Assembly: GCA_001507425.1 (NCBI GenBank)
Contig: LMAJ01000012.1
Location: 1 to 64,000, forward strand
From: Flavobacteriaceae bacterium CRH
GTDB taxonomy: Bacteria; Bacteroidota; Bacteroidia; Flavobacteriales; Flavobacteriaceae
Length of the DNA: 64,000 nucleotides
Direction of reading: 5' to 3'
Positions 27,130 to 35,658 of this stretch are shown one piece after another. Position numbers and translations under genes: made by a program. How positions within the stretch are numbered: the stretch's first letter is position 1; every line of letters starts with the position of its first letter. The notes beneath the pieces were generated by a model that saw only the letters and a list, made by a program, of their open reading frames with translations, made no database searches and was not told where the DNA came from.

Positions 27130-27823
27130 GAATTCACTAATTTTTATAAAATAATACGTTTGTATTCAAGTGAGGTAGAATTAAAGTTTGCTAAAATTGC
27201 TAAATGTGTTTTAGAAACTTTTAGATAATTCAGACATTGCGAAATATGTTTAGGATGTAGAAAATCACTTGATTTTATTTCAAGTATAATTTTATCAAAC
27301 AAAACAAAATCAGCATAGAACTTATGATTCAAAATTATGTCTTTATAATTTACTAAATATTCTTTTTCTCTTTCAAATGGAATATTCGCTTTTCTAAATT
27401 CATATTCTAAAGCGTATTTATAAACGATTTCAGAAAAACCTCCACCTAAATTTCTATGAACATCAAATAAAATTCCCATTATTTGATAACTTTCTAGTTG
27501 ATATAATATTTTTGTCATGATCTAAAATTTTTCCGCCACGAATTCACGATTTTTTTTTAATTAATTTTTAAAAAGTTAATTCGTGAATTCGTGGCTATTA
27601 TTTAGAATACAACTTTCAATTTTATATTGAATGTTATTTGGAATTTTATGGTTGCAAATTTACAACATAGAAAATGCCTTTTATAATCTATCGTTCACTT
27701 TTTTGAACAAATTCATAATTTTTCAATTGAAATTTATTAAAATTAAAAATGATGATTGTTAATTGCACGAATTAATACAAATTATGCTCATAGATTAATA
27801 AAGAAAATTCGTGAATTCGTGGC
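27125..27823. repeat. Four copies of GTGAATTCGTGGC around the GxxExxY gene
   Basis: The 13-base word occurs on the minus strand at 27125-27137 and 27535-27547 and on the plus strand at 27583-27595 and 27811-27823. The first two are direct repeats on either side of the GxxExxY gene. The 27535 and 27583 copies face each other as a hairpin. The first supplies the GTG start of the nucleotidyltransferase gene, and the last lies before YaaA. The remaining DNA in 27600-27810 is AT-rich and featureless. Confidence 0.85.
27144..27518 (-). CDS. GxxExxY protein (PD-(D/E)xK nuclease-like fold)
   Basis: 124 residues of the GxxExxY (PDDEXK_3) family. Visible are [15 protein letters not shown], which contains the naming motif, and the nuclease-like core [17 protein letters not shown], with Asp and the ExK pair that would bind metal. 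The family is very common in Bacteroidota and environmental genomes, and its function is unproven. Here the gene is bracketed by direct copies of GTGAATTCGTGGC. It is worth comparing with the four-helix-bundle gene at 11743, another small gene in repeat arms. Confidence 0.88.
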   Translation of the reverse strand: MTKILYQLESYQIMGILFDVHRNLGGGFSEIVYKYALEYEFRKANIPFEREKEYLVNYKDIILNHKFYADFVLFDKIILEIKSSDFLHPKHISQCLNYLKVSKTHLAILANFNSTSLEYKRIIL

Positions 27824-27915
27824 GAAAAAAAATATGGTATAATAAAACAAATCAATTACGATATCACATTTTTAAAGATTCAATTTGTATTTTTGAATTC
27901 TATAAAAATGCACAA

Positions 27916-28674
27916 ATGAAAATTGTTATATCGCCTGCGAAGTCATTAAATTTCGAAAAAGAATTACCAACTACTCAATATACAGAACCTTCTTTTTTAA
28001 AAGAAGCCCGTTTGGTTCATAAAGTTTTAAAACCTAAAAAACCAGCGGAATTATCCCAATTAATGTCAATTTCAGACAAATTAGCTGATTTGAACTGGGA
28101 GCGCAATCAAAAATGGAAAACACCTTTTTCGCCGGAAAATGCACGCCCGGCAGTTTATACTTTTGATGGTGATGTGTATACAGGTTTAGATGCTTATTCA
28201 ATTCCGTTAGAAAAGCTGGATAATTTGCAAGATAAACTCCGAATTTTATCCGGGCTTTATGGCGTTTTAAAACCCTTGGATTTAATGCAGGCTTATCGTC
28301 TGGAAATGGGGACAAAATTGCTTGTTGGAGATTATAAAAATCTGCATGAATTCTGGAAACCAACCGTCACTACAGCTTTAAACAAAGAGTTAAAAAAAGG
28401 AGAATTATTTGTAAATTTAGCCAGTAACGAATATTTTTCGGCAGTAGATGTAAAAGCGTTAAAAGTTCCTGTAATTACGCCGGACTTTAAAGATTATAAA
28501 GACGGAAAATTAAAAATGATAAGTTTCTTTGCCAAAAAGGCGAGGGGAATGATGGTGCGTTATATCATTGATACCAATGCAGAAACTATTGATGATTTAA
28601 AAGGTTTCGATTATGATGGATATCATTTTGATGCGAATCTTTCTAAAGGAAATCATTTGGTATTTACGAGATAG
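27916..28674 (+). CDS. yaaA: Peroxide stress protein YaaA
   Basis: 252 residues starting MKIVISPAKSLNFE, the family N-terminus. The GTG-started longer frame at 27811 begins within a repeat and was rejected. Visible motifs are LRILSGLYGVLKPLDLMQAYRLEM and LFVNLASNEYFSAV, as in E. coli YaaA (UPF0246). That protein binds DNA and limits intracellular iron during peroxide stress. A predicted start at 27916 and a length close to the E. coli protein support the call. Confidence 0.92.
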   Translation: MKIVISPAKSLNFEKELPTTQYTEPSFLKEARLVHKVLKPKKPAELSQLMSISDKLADLNWERNQKWKTPFSPENARPAVYTFDGDVYTGLDAYSIPLEKLDNLQDKLRILSGLYGVLKPLDLMQAYRLEMGTKLLVGDYKNLHEFWKPTVTTALNKELKKGELFVNLASNEYFSAVDVKALKVPVITPDFKDYKDGKLKMISFFAKKARGMMVRYIIDTNAETIDDLKGFDYDGYHFDANLSKGNHLVFTR

Positions 28675-28871
28675 GTTTTTTTGAGGCTCAAAGGGGCAAA
28701 GCGACAAAGATTCAGAGGTTTTTTGAGCTAAGAATCTATCCCGAAGCTTCGGGATTGAGTTACTAAGTTTTTTACTGGAGAGTCGGAGACTCGGGCCATA
28801 TTGTAGGTAGGGATTTTAATCCCTTCAAAATAATAAATTTAGAAATAATTATATTTTTAAATATTGAAAAT
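28675..28871. repeat. Repeat-derived intergenic stretch
   Basis: Contains a diverged GGCTCAAAGGGGCAAAGCGAC repeat (28683-28703), the palindrome CCCGAAGCTTCGGG (about 28740-28753) and GGGATTTTAATCCC. No gene is seen. Confidence 0.6.
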
Positions 28872-28907
28872 AAAAAAAGCCGAACTAAATAAATAGCCCG
28901 GCTTTTT
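28872..28907. terminator. Intrinsic terminator between converging genes
   Basis: AAAAAAAGCCG and CGGCTTTTT form a stem with a loop of about 17 bases and T-tracts on either strand. It serves the efflux operon on the minus strand and probably yaaA on the plus strand. Confidence 0.8.
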
Positions 28908-28937
28908 CGTATTATAAATCAATTATTATAATTATTA

Positions 28938-30524
28938 TTAATGCATTGCATCAGCAGGATTAATCTTGTTTTTTCCTTTTTTAATAAGAAGGATAATTGG
29001 TATACAACATAAAAACATTATTCCTAAGTACATAAAAATATCGATGTATGCCATTACTGTACTTTGTTTCATTACTGCATATTCTAAAGCCTGATGTGTT
29101 TTTTTAAGGGCAACATCGTCACTATATCCTTTCGACATAAAAGACCTTTGCATTCCTTCAATACGTTGCTGAACGGAAAATTTTGCAGGATCTAAATTAG
29201 TCAATAAATCTACTCGGTGTTCCTGACTAAAACGGGTAATAAAAGTGGTAATAATTGCAATACCAAATGATCCTCCTAATTGACGCATCATTCCGGTAAA
29301 AGCCGCTCCTTCACCAATATGTTTTCCTTTTAAAGTAGAAAGCGAAAGTGTTGTTATAGGTACAAAAAGTAATCCTAATCCAATTCCTCTTAAAATTAGA
29401 GGCCAGTACATATGTTCTACACCGGTATCAGGTGTCATACGCGTTTGCATCATAAAAGTAAAAAAGAAGAAAACTAAAAATCCAACTCCAACCATATAAC
29501 CCTGAGGTACGCCTTTCTGAATCATATTTCCAACAAATGGCATCATGATCGCAGTAGTTATCGAACCTGGAATCAATAATAATCCGGCATCAGTTGCTGT
29601 CCATCCTAAAATAGATTGCGTGTAAATCGGAATAATTAAAGTGGATCCGTATAAACCGAAACCAAGAATAAAACACATTACGGTTCCAATTCTTAAATTT
29701 CCATCTTTTAAAACACTTAAATTTACAATTGGATGTTTGTATGTGAGTTCTCTCCAAATAAACAATACCAAACCAAGAACGGTAACAACACTTAATGTTA
29801 CAATAAGCGAATCATTAAACCAATCATCTTGTTGACCGTGTTCTAATACAAATTGCAGAGAGCCAATAAATGTTGCTAATAAAATAATTCCCCACCAGTC
29901 AACCTGATTTGCTTTTAATTTTTCTCCATATTTCGGACTTCTTACGAAAGTAATAGCCAAAATAGTTGCTATAATCCCTAACGGAATATTAATATAAAAG
30001 ATATAAGGCCAGGAATAGTGATCTACTAAATATCCTCCCAAAGGCGGACCAAGAGTTGGACCAACAATAACACCCATTCCGTAAATAGCCTGCGCCATTC
30101 CACGTTTTGCAACAGGATAACTCTCGGTAATAATGGTTTGGGCTGTTACTAATAATGCGCCCCCACCCATACCTTGTACAAACCTAAAAGCTACCAGTTC
30201 CCAAATATTACTGGCATTTCCACATAAAAAAGAACACACGGTAAATATTATGATAGAAGCCACAAAATAATTACGTCTTCCAAATTGTTGTGAAAGCCAA
30301 CTCGTCATCGGAATTACAATAACATTCGCAATAGCATATGCTGTAATTACCCAAGCCACATCAGTCAAAGTAGCACCAAGGCTACCTCTCATGTCTGTTA
30401 GTGCTACGTTTACAATTGTGGTATCTACAATTTCCAGCAAAGCACAAAGTACTGCTGTAATCGTGATTATGACACGTCTGTAACCGTATTCTACTAAATC
30501 ATCTTCTCCTTGTACTGCTGTCAT
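28938..30524 (-). CDS. EmrB/QacA-type DHA2 family MFS efflux transporter
   Basis: 528 residues with 14 predicted membrane helices. DHA2 signatures include LEIVDTTIVNVALTDMRGSL at the N-terminus, WVITAYAIANVIVIPM, and motif C-like GVIVGPTLGPPLGGYLV. It exports drugs or other hydrophobic compounds in exchange for protons. It is the last gene of the TetR-TolC-HlyD-MFS operon, 4 bp after HlyD; the three proteins would form a tripartite pump spanning both membranes. Confidence 0.92.
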   Translation of the reverse strand: MTAVQGEDDLVEYGYRRVIITITAVLCALLEIVDTTIVNVALTDMRGSLGATLTDVAWVITAYAIANVIVIPMTSWLSQQFGRRNYFVASIIIFTVCSFLCGNASNIWELVAFRFVQGMGGGALLVTAQTIITESYPVAKRGMAQAIYGMGVIVGPTLGPPLGGYLVDHYSWPYIFYINIPLGIIATILAITFVRSPKYGEKLKANQVDWWGIILLATFIGSLQFVLEHGQQDDWFNDSLIVTLSVVTVLGLVLFIWRELTYKHPIVNLSVLKDGNLRIGTVMCFILGFGLYGSTLIIPIYTQSILGWTATDAGLLLIPGSITTAIMMPFVGNMIQKGVPQGYMVGVGFLVFFFFTFMMQTRMTPDTGVEHMYWPLILRGIGLGLLFVPITTLSLSTLKGKHIGEGAAFTGMMRQLGGSFGIAIITTFITRFSQEHRVDLLTNLDPAKFSVQQRIEGMQRSFMSKGYSDDVALKKTHQALEYAVMKQSTVMAYIDIFMYLGIMFLCCIPIILLIKKGKNKINPADAMH

Positions 30525-30528
30525 TATT

Positions 30529-31608
30529 TTATTTTAAATGTACGTCTACGTCAACATTCATTCCCGGTCTTAGTAATTTTACTTTTTCAGGATCGTTTGA
30601 TTCGTCCAGACTAATTTTTACGGGTAATCTCTGAATTGTTTTTACGAAGTTTCCTGTAGCATTATCAGGAGGTAATAATGAAAAACGAGATCCTGTCGCA
30701 GGAGAAAATGAGGTTAAAGTACCTTTAAATTCATAATTTGGATATGCATCAACTTTTAAACTTACTTTTTGTCCCACAACCATTTTGTTTAATTGTGTTT
30801 CTTTAAAATTAGCCACAACCCAAGCTTCAGTATTGTTAATGATATAAAACAAAGATTGTCCTGGCTGAACCAATTGTCCCGGCTGAATATCAACTTTAGA
30901 AACCTGACCATCAATAGCTGCAGTAACAACTGTGTAGCTAAGATTTAAGTGTGCAACATCTAACATCGTTTTTGCTTTTTTGATGTTTGCTGAAGCAACT
31001 TCAGTTTGTTTATCAGAAACTTTAGATTTCGACTGAATTACTGATTTTTGGTAAGAACTTGCTTTTTGTTGTTGCTCTAAAACGCGAACTTGATTTTCGG
31101 CTTCGTCTTTTGCTGATAAAGCCTGCTCATATTGTTGTTTTGTAATGGTATGCGTTTTGTACAAGTTATTATAACGGTTATAATCGTTTGTAATTTGTCT
31201 CAATCTAATTTTAGCACTTTCGATAGAACCAGTTGCAGATTTCATTTGAGCATCAGAAACAGAAATGCTCGCGCTTGCGCTTCCAATATCAGCTTTTGCA
31301 GCTTCGTATTGACCTTCAGCTCCTAATAAAGCAGCATTTGCTTCGTCGATTTTTAGTTGATAATCTCTTTTATCAATTGTAAATAAAGTATCTCCTTTTT
31401 TTACAAAATCATTATCTTTTACATAAACCTTGCTGATATACCCGGAAACCCTAGGAATAATTGGGTTCATTTTTTTCTCAACCTGAGCATCATCCGTTTC
31501 TTCGTGAGCTAAAGAGTGCATGTATTTTGTTATTCCGTAAGTTCCGCCCACTAAAACCAAAACGGTTAGTATAATGATGAATTTAGTATTTGTTTTTTTC
31601 TTTTCCAT
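30529..31608 (-). CDS. HlyD/EmrA family membrane fusion protein
   Basis: 359 residues. A single N-terminal membrane anchor (FIIILTVLVLVGGTYGITKY) precedes a lipoyl half-motif (VSGYISKVYVKDNDFVKKGD). A long alpha-helical hairpin (about 110-215) and the second lipoyl half (VVTAAIDGQVSKVDIQPGQLV) follow. It is the periplasmic adaptor linking the MFS pump to the TolC channel. It lies 12 bp after the TolC gene and 4 bp before the MFS gene. Confidence 0.92.
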   Translation of the reverse strand: MEKKKTNTKFIIILTVLVLVGGTYGITKYMHSLAHEETDDAQVEKKMNPIIPRVSGYISKVYVKDNDFVKKGDTLFTIDKRDYQLKIDEANAALLGAEGQYEAAKADIGSASASISVSDAQMKSATGSIESAKIRLRQITNDYNRYNNLYKTHTITKQQYEQALSAKDEAENQVRVLEQQQKASSYQKSVIQSKSKVSDKQTEVASANIKKAKTMLDVAHLNLSYTVVTAAIDGQVSKVDIQPGQLVQPGQSLFYIINNTEAWVVANFKETQLNKMVVGQKVSLKVDAYPNYEFKGTLTSFSPATGSRFSLLPPDNATGNFVKTIQRLPVKISLDESNDPEKVKLLRPGMNVDVDVHLK

Positions 31609-31620
31609 GAGAGCTATCGA

Positions 31621-32940
31621 TTATATTTTAGAAAGATTGAATGATTGAGATAATTGTCCTGATACTGAAAGTAATTCGTAATATTTTTGAATAATAGTTG
31701 CTTTAGATACAGCAGTATTGATTTTGGCGCTTAATTGCTCAACATCAGCTTCAACCAAATCATTTGTGTCTGCTAAACCGTTATCAAATTTATCCTTTAC
31801 AAGCCTGTAATTTTCACTTGCTTGCTGAAAAGCTTCGTCATAAACAACACTTTGATTAATAGCCAGGTCATAATCTTCAATAGATTTTTGAACTTCAACT
31901 TTAATATGGTCTGTCATGATGGCTTCAGTATTTTTAACTTCGAGAGCCCTGCTTTCAGCTTCTCTTACATGTGAACTATTTTTAAGTATCCCCGATAAAT
32001 CATAAGATAAGCCTAAACCAAAGTTCATCGCATATTTTACGGTTATAATATCTTTAAGATCCAAAGCTGTATAACCACCAAGCAGTGAAATTGTTGGGTA
32101 ATAACCAGCTTTTGCAATCTTAATATTAGCTTCAGAAGCTTTTTGCTGTAAGCGAATTGCTTCAAGATCTTTTCGGTTTTGAAGAGCCAAAGCATCTGAT
32201 GTAGGCGCATTGGTCGTTTTCAAATTAAAAAAGTCATCTTCATTAACCTGAATTTTTACCGATGGATCTAATTTAAGAAAAGTTGTTAAATAAAAGTTAA
32301 TATTATTGATATTATTATTAGCTTCATCAATAGATAATTGTGTTTTTGAAACTAATAACTGCGCTTTCAATAAATCATTTCTCGGAATAATTCCGTTTTT
32401 CTCTAATTCAGTAAAGTCCGTAACACGTTGTTTAGCACTTTTTTGATTCTCATTTAAAGCATCTAAAGTTTTTTGTGCTGTGTATAACGCAGTGTAATAC
32501 GTAATAACTCTCAAAGCGACATCCTCTTTTGTTTTTGCAGCATTAGCACTTTCTGCTTCATATAAACTGTTGTATGATTCAATGCTATTTTGAATTTTAA
32601 ATCCGGCAAAAAGAGGTAAGCTTAAATTAGCCATTCCAAGCATTGCACGATTCGGAGATGCTAAAGAAGAGCTTTCGCCTTGATTTGGCATATCTATCGA
32701 AGCTTTTGTAAGGCGTTGATACTGACCGGAAATTTTTAAATCCGGATATTGGTTATTCTTAACCGATTGTAATTCGTATTTTTTTGTGTTTACCTTAGTG
32801 TTGGCAAGCGTAACTTCGTTACTTTTTTCCCAAGCCATTTTAACGGCATCGTCTAAGGTTAAACTTGTTTTTTCTTGTGCTTCTATTGATGAAATTCCGA
32901 TAAAGAAAACACCAAAGAGCATTAATTGATTAATTTTCAT
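31621..32940 (-). CDS. TolC family outer-membrane efflux protein
   Basis: 439 residues from the ATG at 32940 (MKINQLMLFGVFFIGISSIEAQ, signal peptide). A TTG two codons earlier is not needed. It has the outer-membrane efflux repeat structure: LTLDDAVKMAWEKSNEVTLA at the start of repeat one and a matching second repeat around KSIEDYDLAINQ. It forms the trimeric exit duct of the pump. Its first 11 bases overlap the stop of the TetR gene, so the two are translationally coupled. Confidence 0.92.
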   Translation of the reverse strand: MKINQLMLFGVFFIGISSIEAQEKTSLTLDDAVKMAWEKSNEVTLANTKVNTKKYELQSVKNNQYPDLKISGQYQRLTKASIDMPNQGESSSLASPNRAMLGMANLSLPLFAGFKIQNSIESYNSLYEAESANAAKTKEDVALRVITYYTALYTAQKTLDALNENQKSAKQRVTDFTELEKNGIIPRNDLLKAQLLVSKTQLSIDEANNNINNINFYLTTFLKLDPSVKIQVNEDDFFNLKTTNAPTSDALALQNRKDLEAIRLQQKASEANIKIAKAGYYPTISLLGGYTALDLKDIITVKYAMNFGLGLSYDLSGILKNSSHVREAESRALEVKNTEAIMTDHIKVEVQKSIEDYDLAINQSVVYDEAFQQASENYRLVKDKFDNGLADTNDLVEADVEQLSAKINTAVSKATIIQKYYELLSVSGQLSQSFNLSKI

Positions 32941-33559
32941 AAACAAGTAGAGCTTTTATAGTTTGTTGAATGTGCTTCGTAAGACTGGTTTTAATGTACT
33001 CATTGTACATCTCTTCCGTTTTTAAATTTAATAATTCTTCAAAAAAAGGTTTATTCATGTGAAAGTGAAAAAAGGTTCCAATAATAGTTGGAGTAATAAG
33101 GGGAATGATAATATCTTTCCTAAAAACACCTTTTGATTGACCTTGAGCTATTATGCTTTCAACAGATTTAAGATTTCCTTTTTTTAATTCAGTAAAGGCA
33201 ATAAAGCTTTTTTCTCTTTTTTTTGCGTTGATCTCAAAGTGTAATACTCTGAAAATCCCTTTGTTACAACTGATTCTGTTAATGTAAATTTCGATTAATT
33301 TATTGACTTTTTCAAGAGGTTCGAGATTTTCTTGTAATAAATTTTCGAGTTGTAATTTTAAATCAGAAGTTTTGTAGATAATTAATGATTCAAGTAATCG
33401 CTCTTTTGAACCAAAATAGTACGAAACCATAGCAATGTTAATTTTTGCCTCTTTCGAGATATCTCGTATCGAGGTTCCTTCAAATCCTTTTTCAGAAAAT
33501 AGCTTCTCAGCAACTTCCAGAATCTGAATTTTTTTATCGTTTAATTCGACGTTTGACAT
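32930..33559 (-). CDS. TetR/AcrR family repressor of the efflux operon
   Basis: 209 residues from the ATG at 33559 (MSNVELNDKKIQILEVAEKL); the TTG at 33583 is less likely. The helix-turn-helix is FEGTSIRDISKEAKINIAMV plus SYYFGSKERLLESLI, and a TetR_C-type ligand domain follows. It is the first gene of the pump operon. A 37-bp palindrome immediately upstream is the obvious binding site, giving autorepression together with control of the pump. Confidence 0.92.
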   Translation of the reverse strand: MSNVELNDKKIQILEVAEKLFSEKGFEGTSIRDISKEAKINIAMVSYYFGSKERLLESLIIYKTSDLKLQLENLLQENLEPLEKVNKLIEIYINRISCNKGIFRVLHFEINAKKREKSFIAFTELKKGNLKSVESIIAQGQSKGVFRKDIIIPLITPTIIGTFFHFHMNKPFFEELLNLKTEEMYNEYIKTSLTKHIQQTIKALLVYEN

Positions 33560-33583
33560 GTTATAGTTTCTTATTGGGTACAA

Positions 33584-33620
33584 AATTAAACAAGTGTTTA
33601 AATTAAACGCTTGTTTAATT
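33584..33620 (-). promoter_or_regulatory. Palindromic operator of the TetR-efflux operon
   Basis: Arms AATTAAACAAGTGTTTAA (33584-33601) and the complement of AATTAAACAAGCGTTTAA (33603-33620) match at 17 of 18 positions, with a one-base centre. It lies 25 bp before the TetR start codon, where a repressor site is expected. The core ACAAGNGTTTAA has the TetR-like half-site spacing. Confidence 0.82.
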
Positions 33621-33681
33621 TTTGTTTAACATAATATTAACAGAAAACCATGTAGTTGTTTTTACAAAATTTTAAAACAAC

Positions 33682-34422
33682 TTAGTAGTCAAACGTAAGT
33701 TCAATTTGGTTGTTTGCAGGAATAAAGACTTCGTGAATTTCATTTTCGAAAGTAATGCCATTTTTTCTTCTGGAAATTACGATATTATTTTTTTCTCCTT
33801 CTGCAGCCGTAATAGTAGAGGCTTGATTTTTTACTGAAGCTTTAAATATATCCCCAGATCCATAGGAATAAAAAGATTCTAAAGAATTTAAATTTTCATT
33901 TTTGATTCCATGGGAAAAATAAGTTTTAACCTCAAAAAAATCACCTTCTTTTAATGGAATAAAATTATTTAGATGAACTTTAATATTGGTTTTTTTAGCG
34001 ATATAAAATGATGCATTTATTATAGTATCCCTATTTTTTATTTCATGGATGTCATATCCTAAACCGGCATTGTTTCCTAATCGGAAATACTCATTGGGAT
34101 CTAAATTTTTATCATCAACAGAAATTATGAAATAACCTGGAGCAGCATTGCCTAATTCACTATCGTTTAGATGGAAATCAACACTATAATCGCCTTTGCT
34201 GTTTGTTTTAGTCTTTGCTATTTTTCTGGTATATGAACCTACTTGGCTTCCTATATGATAACTAAATGAAACTTCGATACCAGCTAAAGGCTTATTGTCA
34301 ACTGTTATAAAATTGCCGGAAAGAGTAGTGCAATTCATAGTGCAGGTATCGCGCGTATCATCTTCTGTTTTTGAGCAGCTAACAGCTATAATTAATAAAA
34401 ATAACAGTAATAGTTTTTTCAT
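33682..34422 (-). CDS. Surface lipoprotein with carboxypeptidase-regulatory-like fold
   Basis: 246 residues from the ATG at 34422; the frame opens MKKLLLLFLLIIAVSC with lipobox Cys16, so it is lipid-anchored. It contains a Cys-x-x-x-Cys (DTCTMNC), then a beta-sandwich LSGNFITVDNKPLAGIEVSF with NSKGDYSVDFHL, as in carboxypeptidase-regulatory-like domains. The rest is beta-rich. The function is unknown. It is flanked by the efflux operon promoter and the trp terminator and is transcribed alone. Confidence 0.72.
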   Translation of the reverse strand: MKKLLLLFLLIIAVSCSKTEDDTRDTCTMNCTTLSGNFITVDNKPLAGIEVSFSYHIGSQVGSYTRKIAKTKTNSKGDYSVDFHLNDSELGNAAPGYFIISVDDKNLDPNEYFRLGNNAGLGYDIHEIKNRDTIINASFYIAKKTNIKVHLNNFIPLKEGDFFEVKTYFSHGIKNENLNSLESFYSYGSGDIFKASVKNQASTITAAEGEKNNIVISRRKNGITFENEIHEVFIPANNQIELTFDY

Positions 34423-34535
34423 AATCAATATTTTATATTCAGAGTTAAAATTAGAAACTTATTTTAATTGACTGGTACTGTTTTTAAAATATATGTAAAT
34501 TCTTAATATTAGATTCACTTAATTTAAAGCTATAA

Positions 34536-34564
34536 AAAAGCTGAAATAAAGCATTTCAGCTTTT
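34536..34564 (-). terminator. Terminator of the trp operon
   Basis: AAAAGCTGAAAT (34536-34547) pairs with its complement (34553-34564) around a five-base loop; the minus-strand transcript ends in a T-tract. It is the first strong hairpin after trpA apart from the repeat at 34572-34675. Confidence 0.75.
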
Positions 34565-34571
34565 GCACAAT

Positions 34572-34675
34572 TTTGTCATTCTGAGGAACGAAGAATCACA
34601 CAGAAAACTCGACAAAGATTGTCGATTCTCTTTGCAGAATTACTTGTGTGATTCTTCGTTCCTCAGAATGACAAA
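34572..34675. repeat. Dispersed repeat with perfect 30-bp arms
   Basis: The left arm TTTGTCATTCTGAGGAACGA... (34572-34601) and right arm (34646-34675) are exact complements, with a core CGACAAAGATTGTCG that folds on itself. It is the clearest copy of the family also seen at 1-28 and 15152-15250. It sits between trpA and its terminator. Confidence 0.92.
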
Positions 34676-34705
34676 CTATATGTTTATTGTATATTTTTTT
34701 TGAAT

Positions 34706-35467
34706 TTACCTAATCTCACCAACAAACTCCTTAATTTTTCCCGAACCATTTTCACTCAAATGCTTAATAAAAGCACTTCCAATAATAGCGCCTTTTGCAA
34801 ATTTGGTTGCCTGAGTAAAAGTTTCTTTGTTCGAAATTCCGAAACCTATAATTTGTGGATTTTTTAAACTCATGTTCGAAATCCTTTCAAAATAATCTTC
34901 CTGAACGTTTCCAAAACCAGATTGAGATCCCGTAACACTTGCAGAACTTACCATATAAATGAATCCGTTAGAAACACTGTCGATAAAACGAATGCGTTCG
35001 TCTGAAGTTTGTGGTGTAATCAGAAATACATTGATTAAACCGTATTTTTCGAAAATTGCTTTGTATTCATCTGCATAAACATCAACCGGTAAATCCGGAA
35101 TAATTAAACCGTCGATACCAATTTCCGCACATTTTTTACAAAAAGCTTCAACGCCATATTGTAACATAGGATTAAAATATCCCATAATAATCAACGGAAT
35201 TTTTACGCTTTCGCGGATGTTCTTTAGCTGATCAAATAGAAGTTGAGTCGTCATTCCGTTCTGAAGAGCCTTTGTAGAACTCGCCTGAATTGTTGGACCG
35301 TCAGCCAAAGGATCGCTAAACGGTAAACCAATTTCGATTAAATCAACTCCATTTTTTTCTAAATCCTGAATGATTTGAACGGTATCATTTAAATTAGGAT
35401 ATCCCGCCGAAAAATAAATGGAAAGTATCTTTTTGTCTTCTTGTAATTTTTGAGTTATTCTGTTCAT
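34706..35467 (-). CDS. trpA: Tryptophan synthase alpha chain
   Basis: 253 residues from the ATG at 35467 (MNRITQKLQEDKKILSIYFS); the longer frame begins with the spurious MEILQEINDIK inside a repeat edge. It cleaves indole-3-glycerol phosphate to indole and glyceraldehyde 3-phosphate. Catalytic Glu45 (LIEIGLPFSDPLADG) and Asp56 are kept. It forms a complex with TrpB. It is the last trp gene, separated from trpB by a nitrilase-like and a GGCT-like gene and by a repeat at 35468-35658. Confidence 0.95.
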   Translation of the reverse strand: MNRITQKLQEDKKILSIYFSAGYPNLNDTVQIIQDLEKNGVDLIEIGLPFSDPLADGPTIQASSTKALQNGMTTQLLFDQLKNIRESVKIPLIIMGYFNPMLQYGVEAFCKKCAEIGIDGLIIPDLPVDVYADEYKAIFEKYGLINVFLITPQTSDERIRFIDSVSNGFIYMVSSASVTGSQSGFGNVQEDYFERISNMSLKNPQIIGFGISNKETFTQATKFAKGAIIGSAFIKHLSENGSGKIKEFVGEIR

Positions 35468-35658
35468 TTTAATGTCGTTTATTTCCTGCAAGATTTCCAA
35501 AACCTTGTAGGTATGTTAAGTTTTGTTTTGCCACAGATTAATATTACTGCTGAAAATTTGTTTCACGCAGATTTAAATAGATTTAAGCTGATTCACACAG
35601 ATTTTTTAATTAAATCTGCAGAATCTGCGTGAAAAAAAATCTGTTTCAATCTGTGGCA
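35468..35658. repeat. Repeat block upstream of trpA
   Basis: Contains a half-copy of the CAAGATTT/AAACCTTGTAGG repeat (35484-35512). It also has an imperfect inverted repeat with arms GCCACAGATT (35531) and AATCTGTGGC (about 35648), and with an inner pair TCACGCAGATT and AATCTGCGTGA. No gene is seen. Confidence 0.7.

Noticed and set aside
27811-27915. Longer N-terminus for YaaA from GTG at 27811
   Set aside because: The GTG belongs to the GTGAATTCGTGGC repeat; the family N-terminus starts at 27916.
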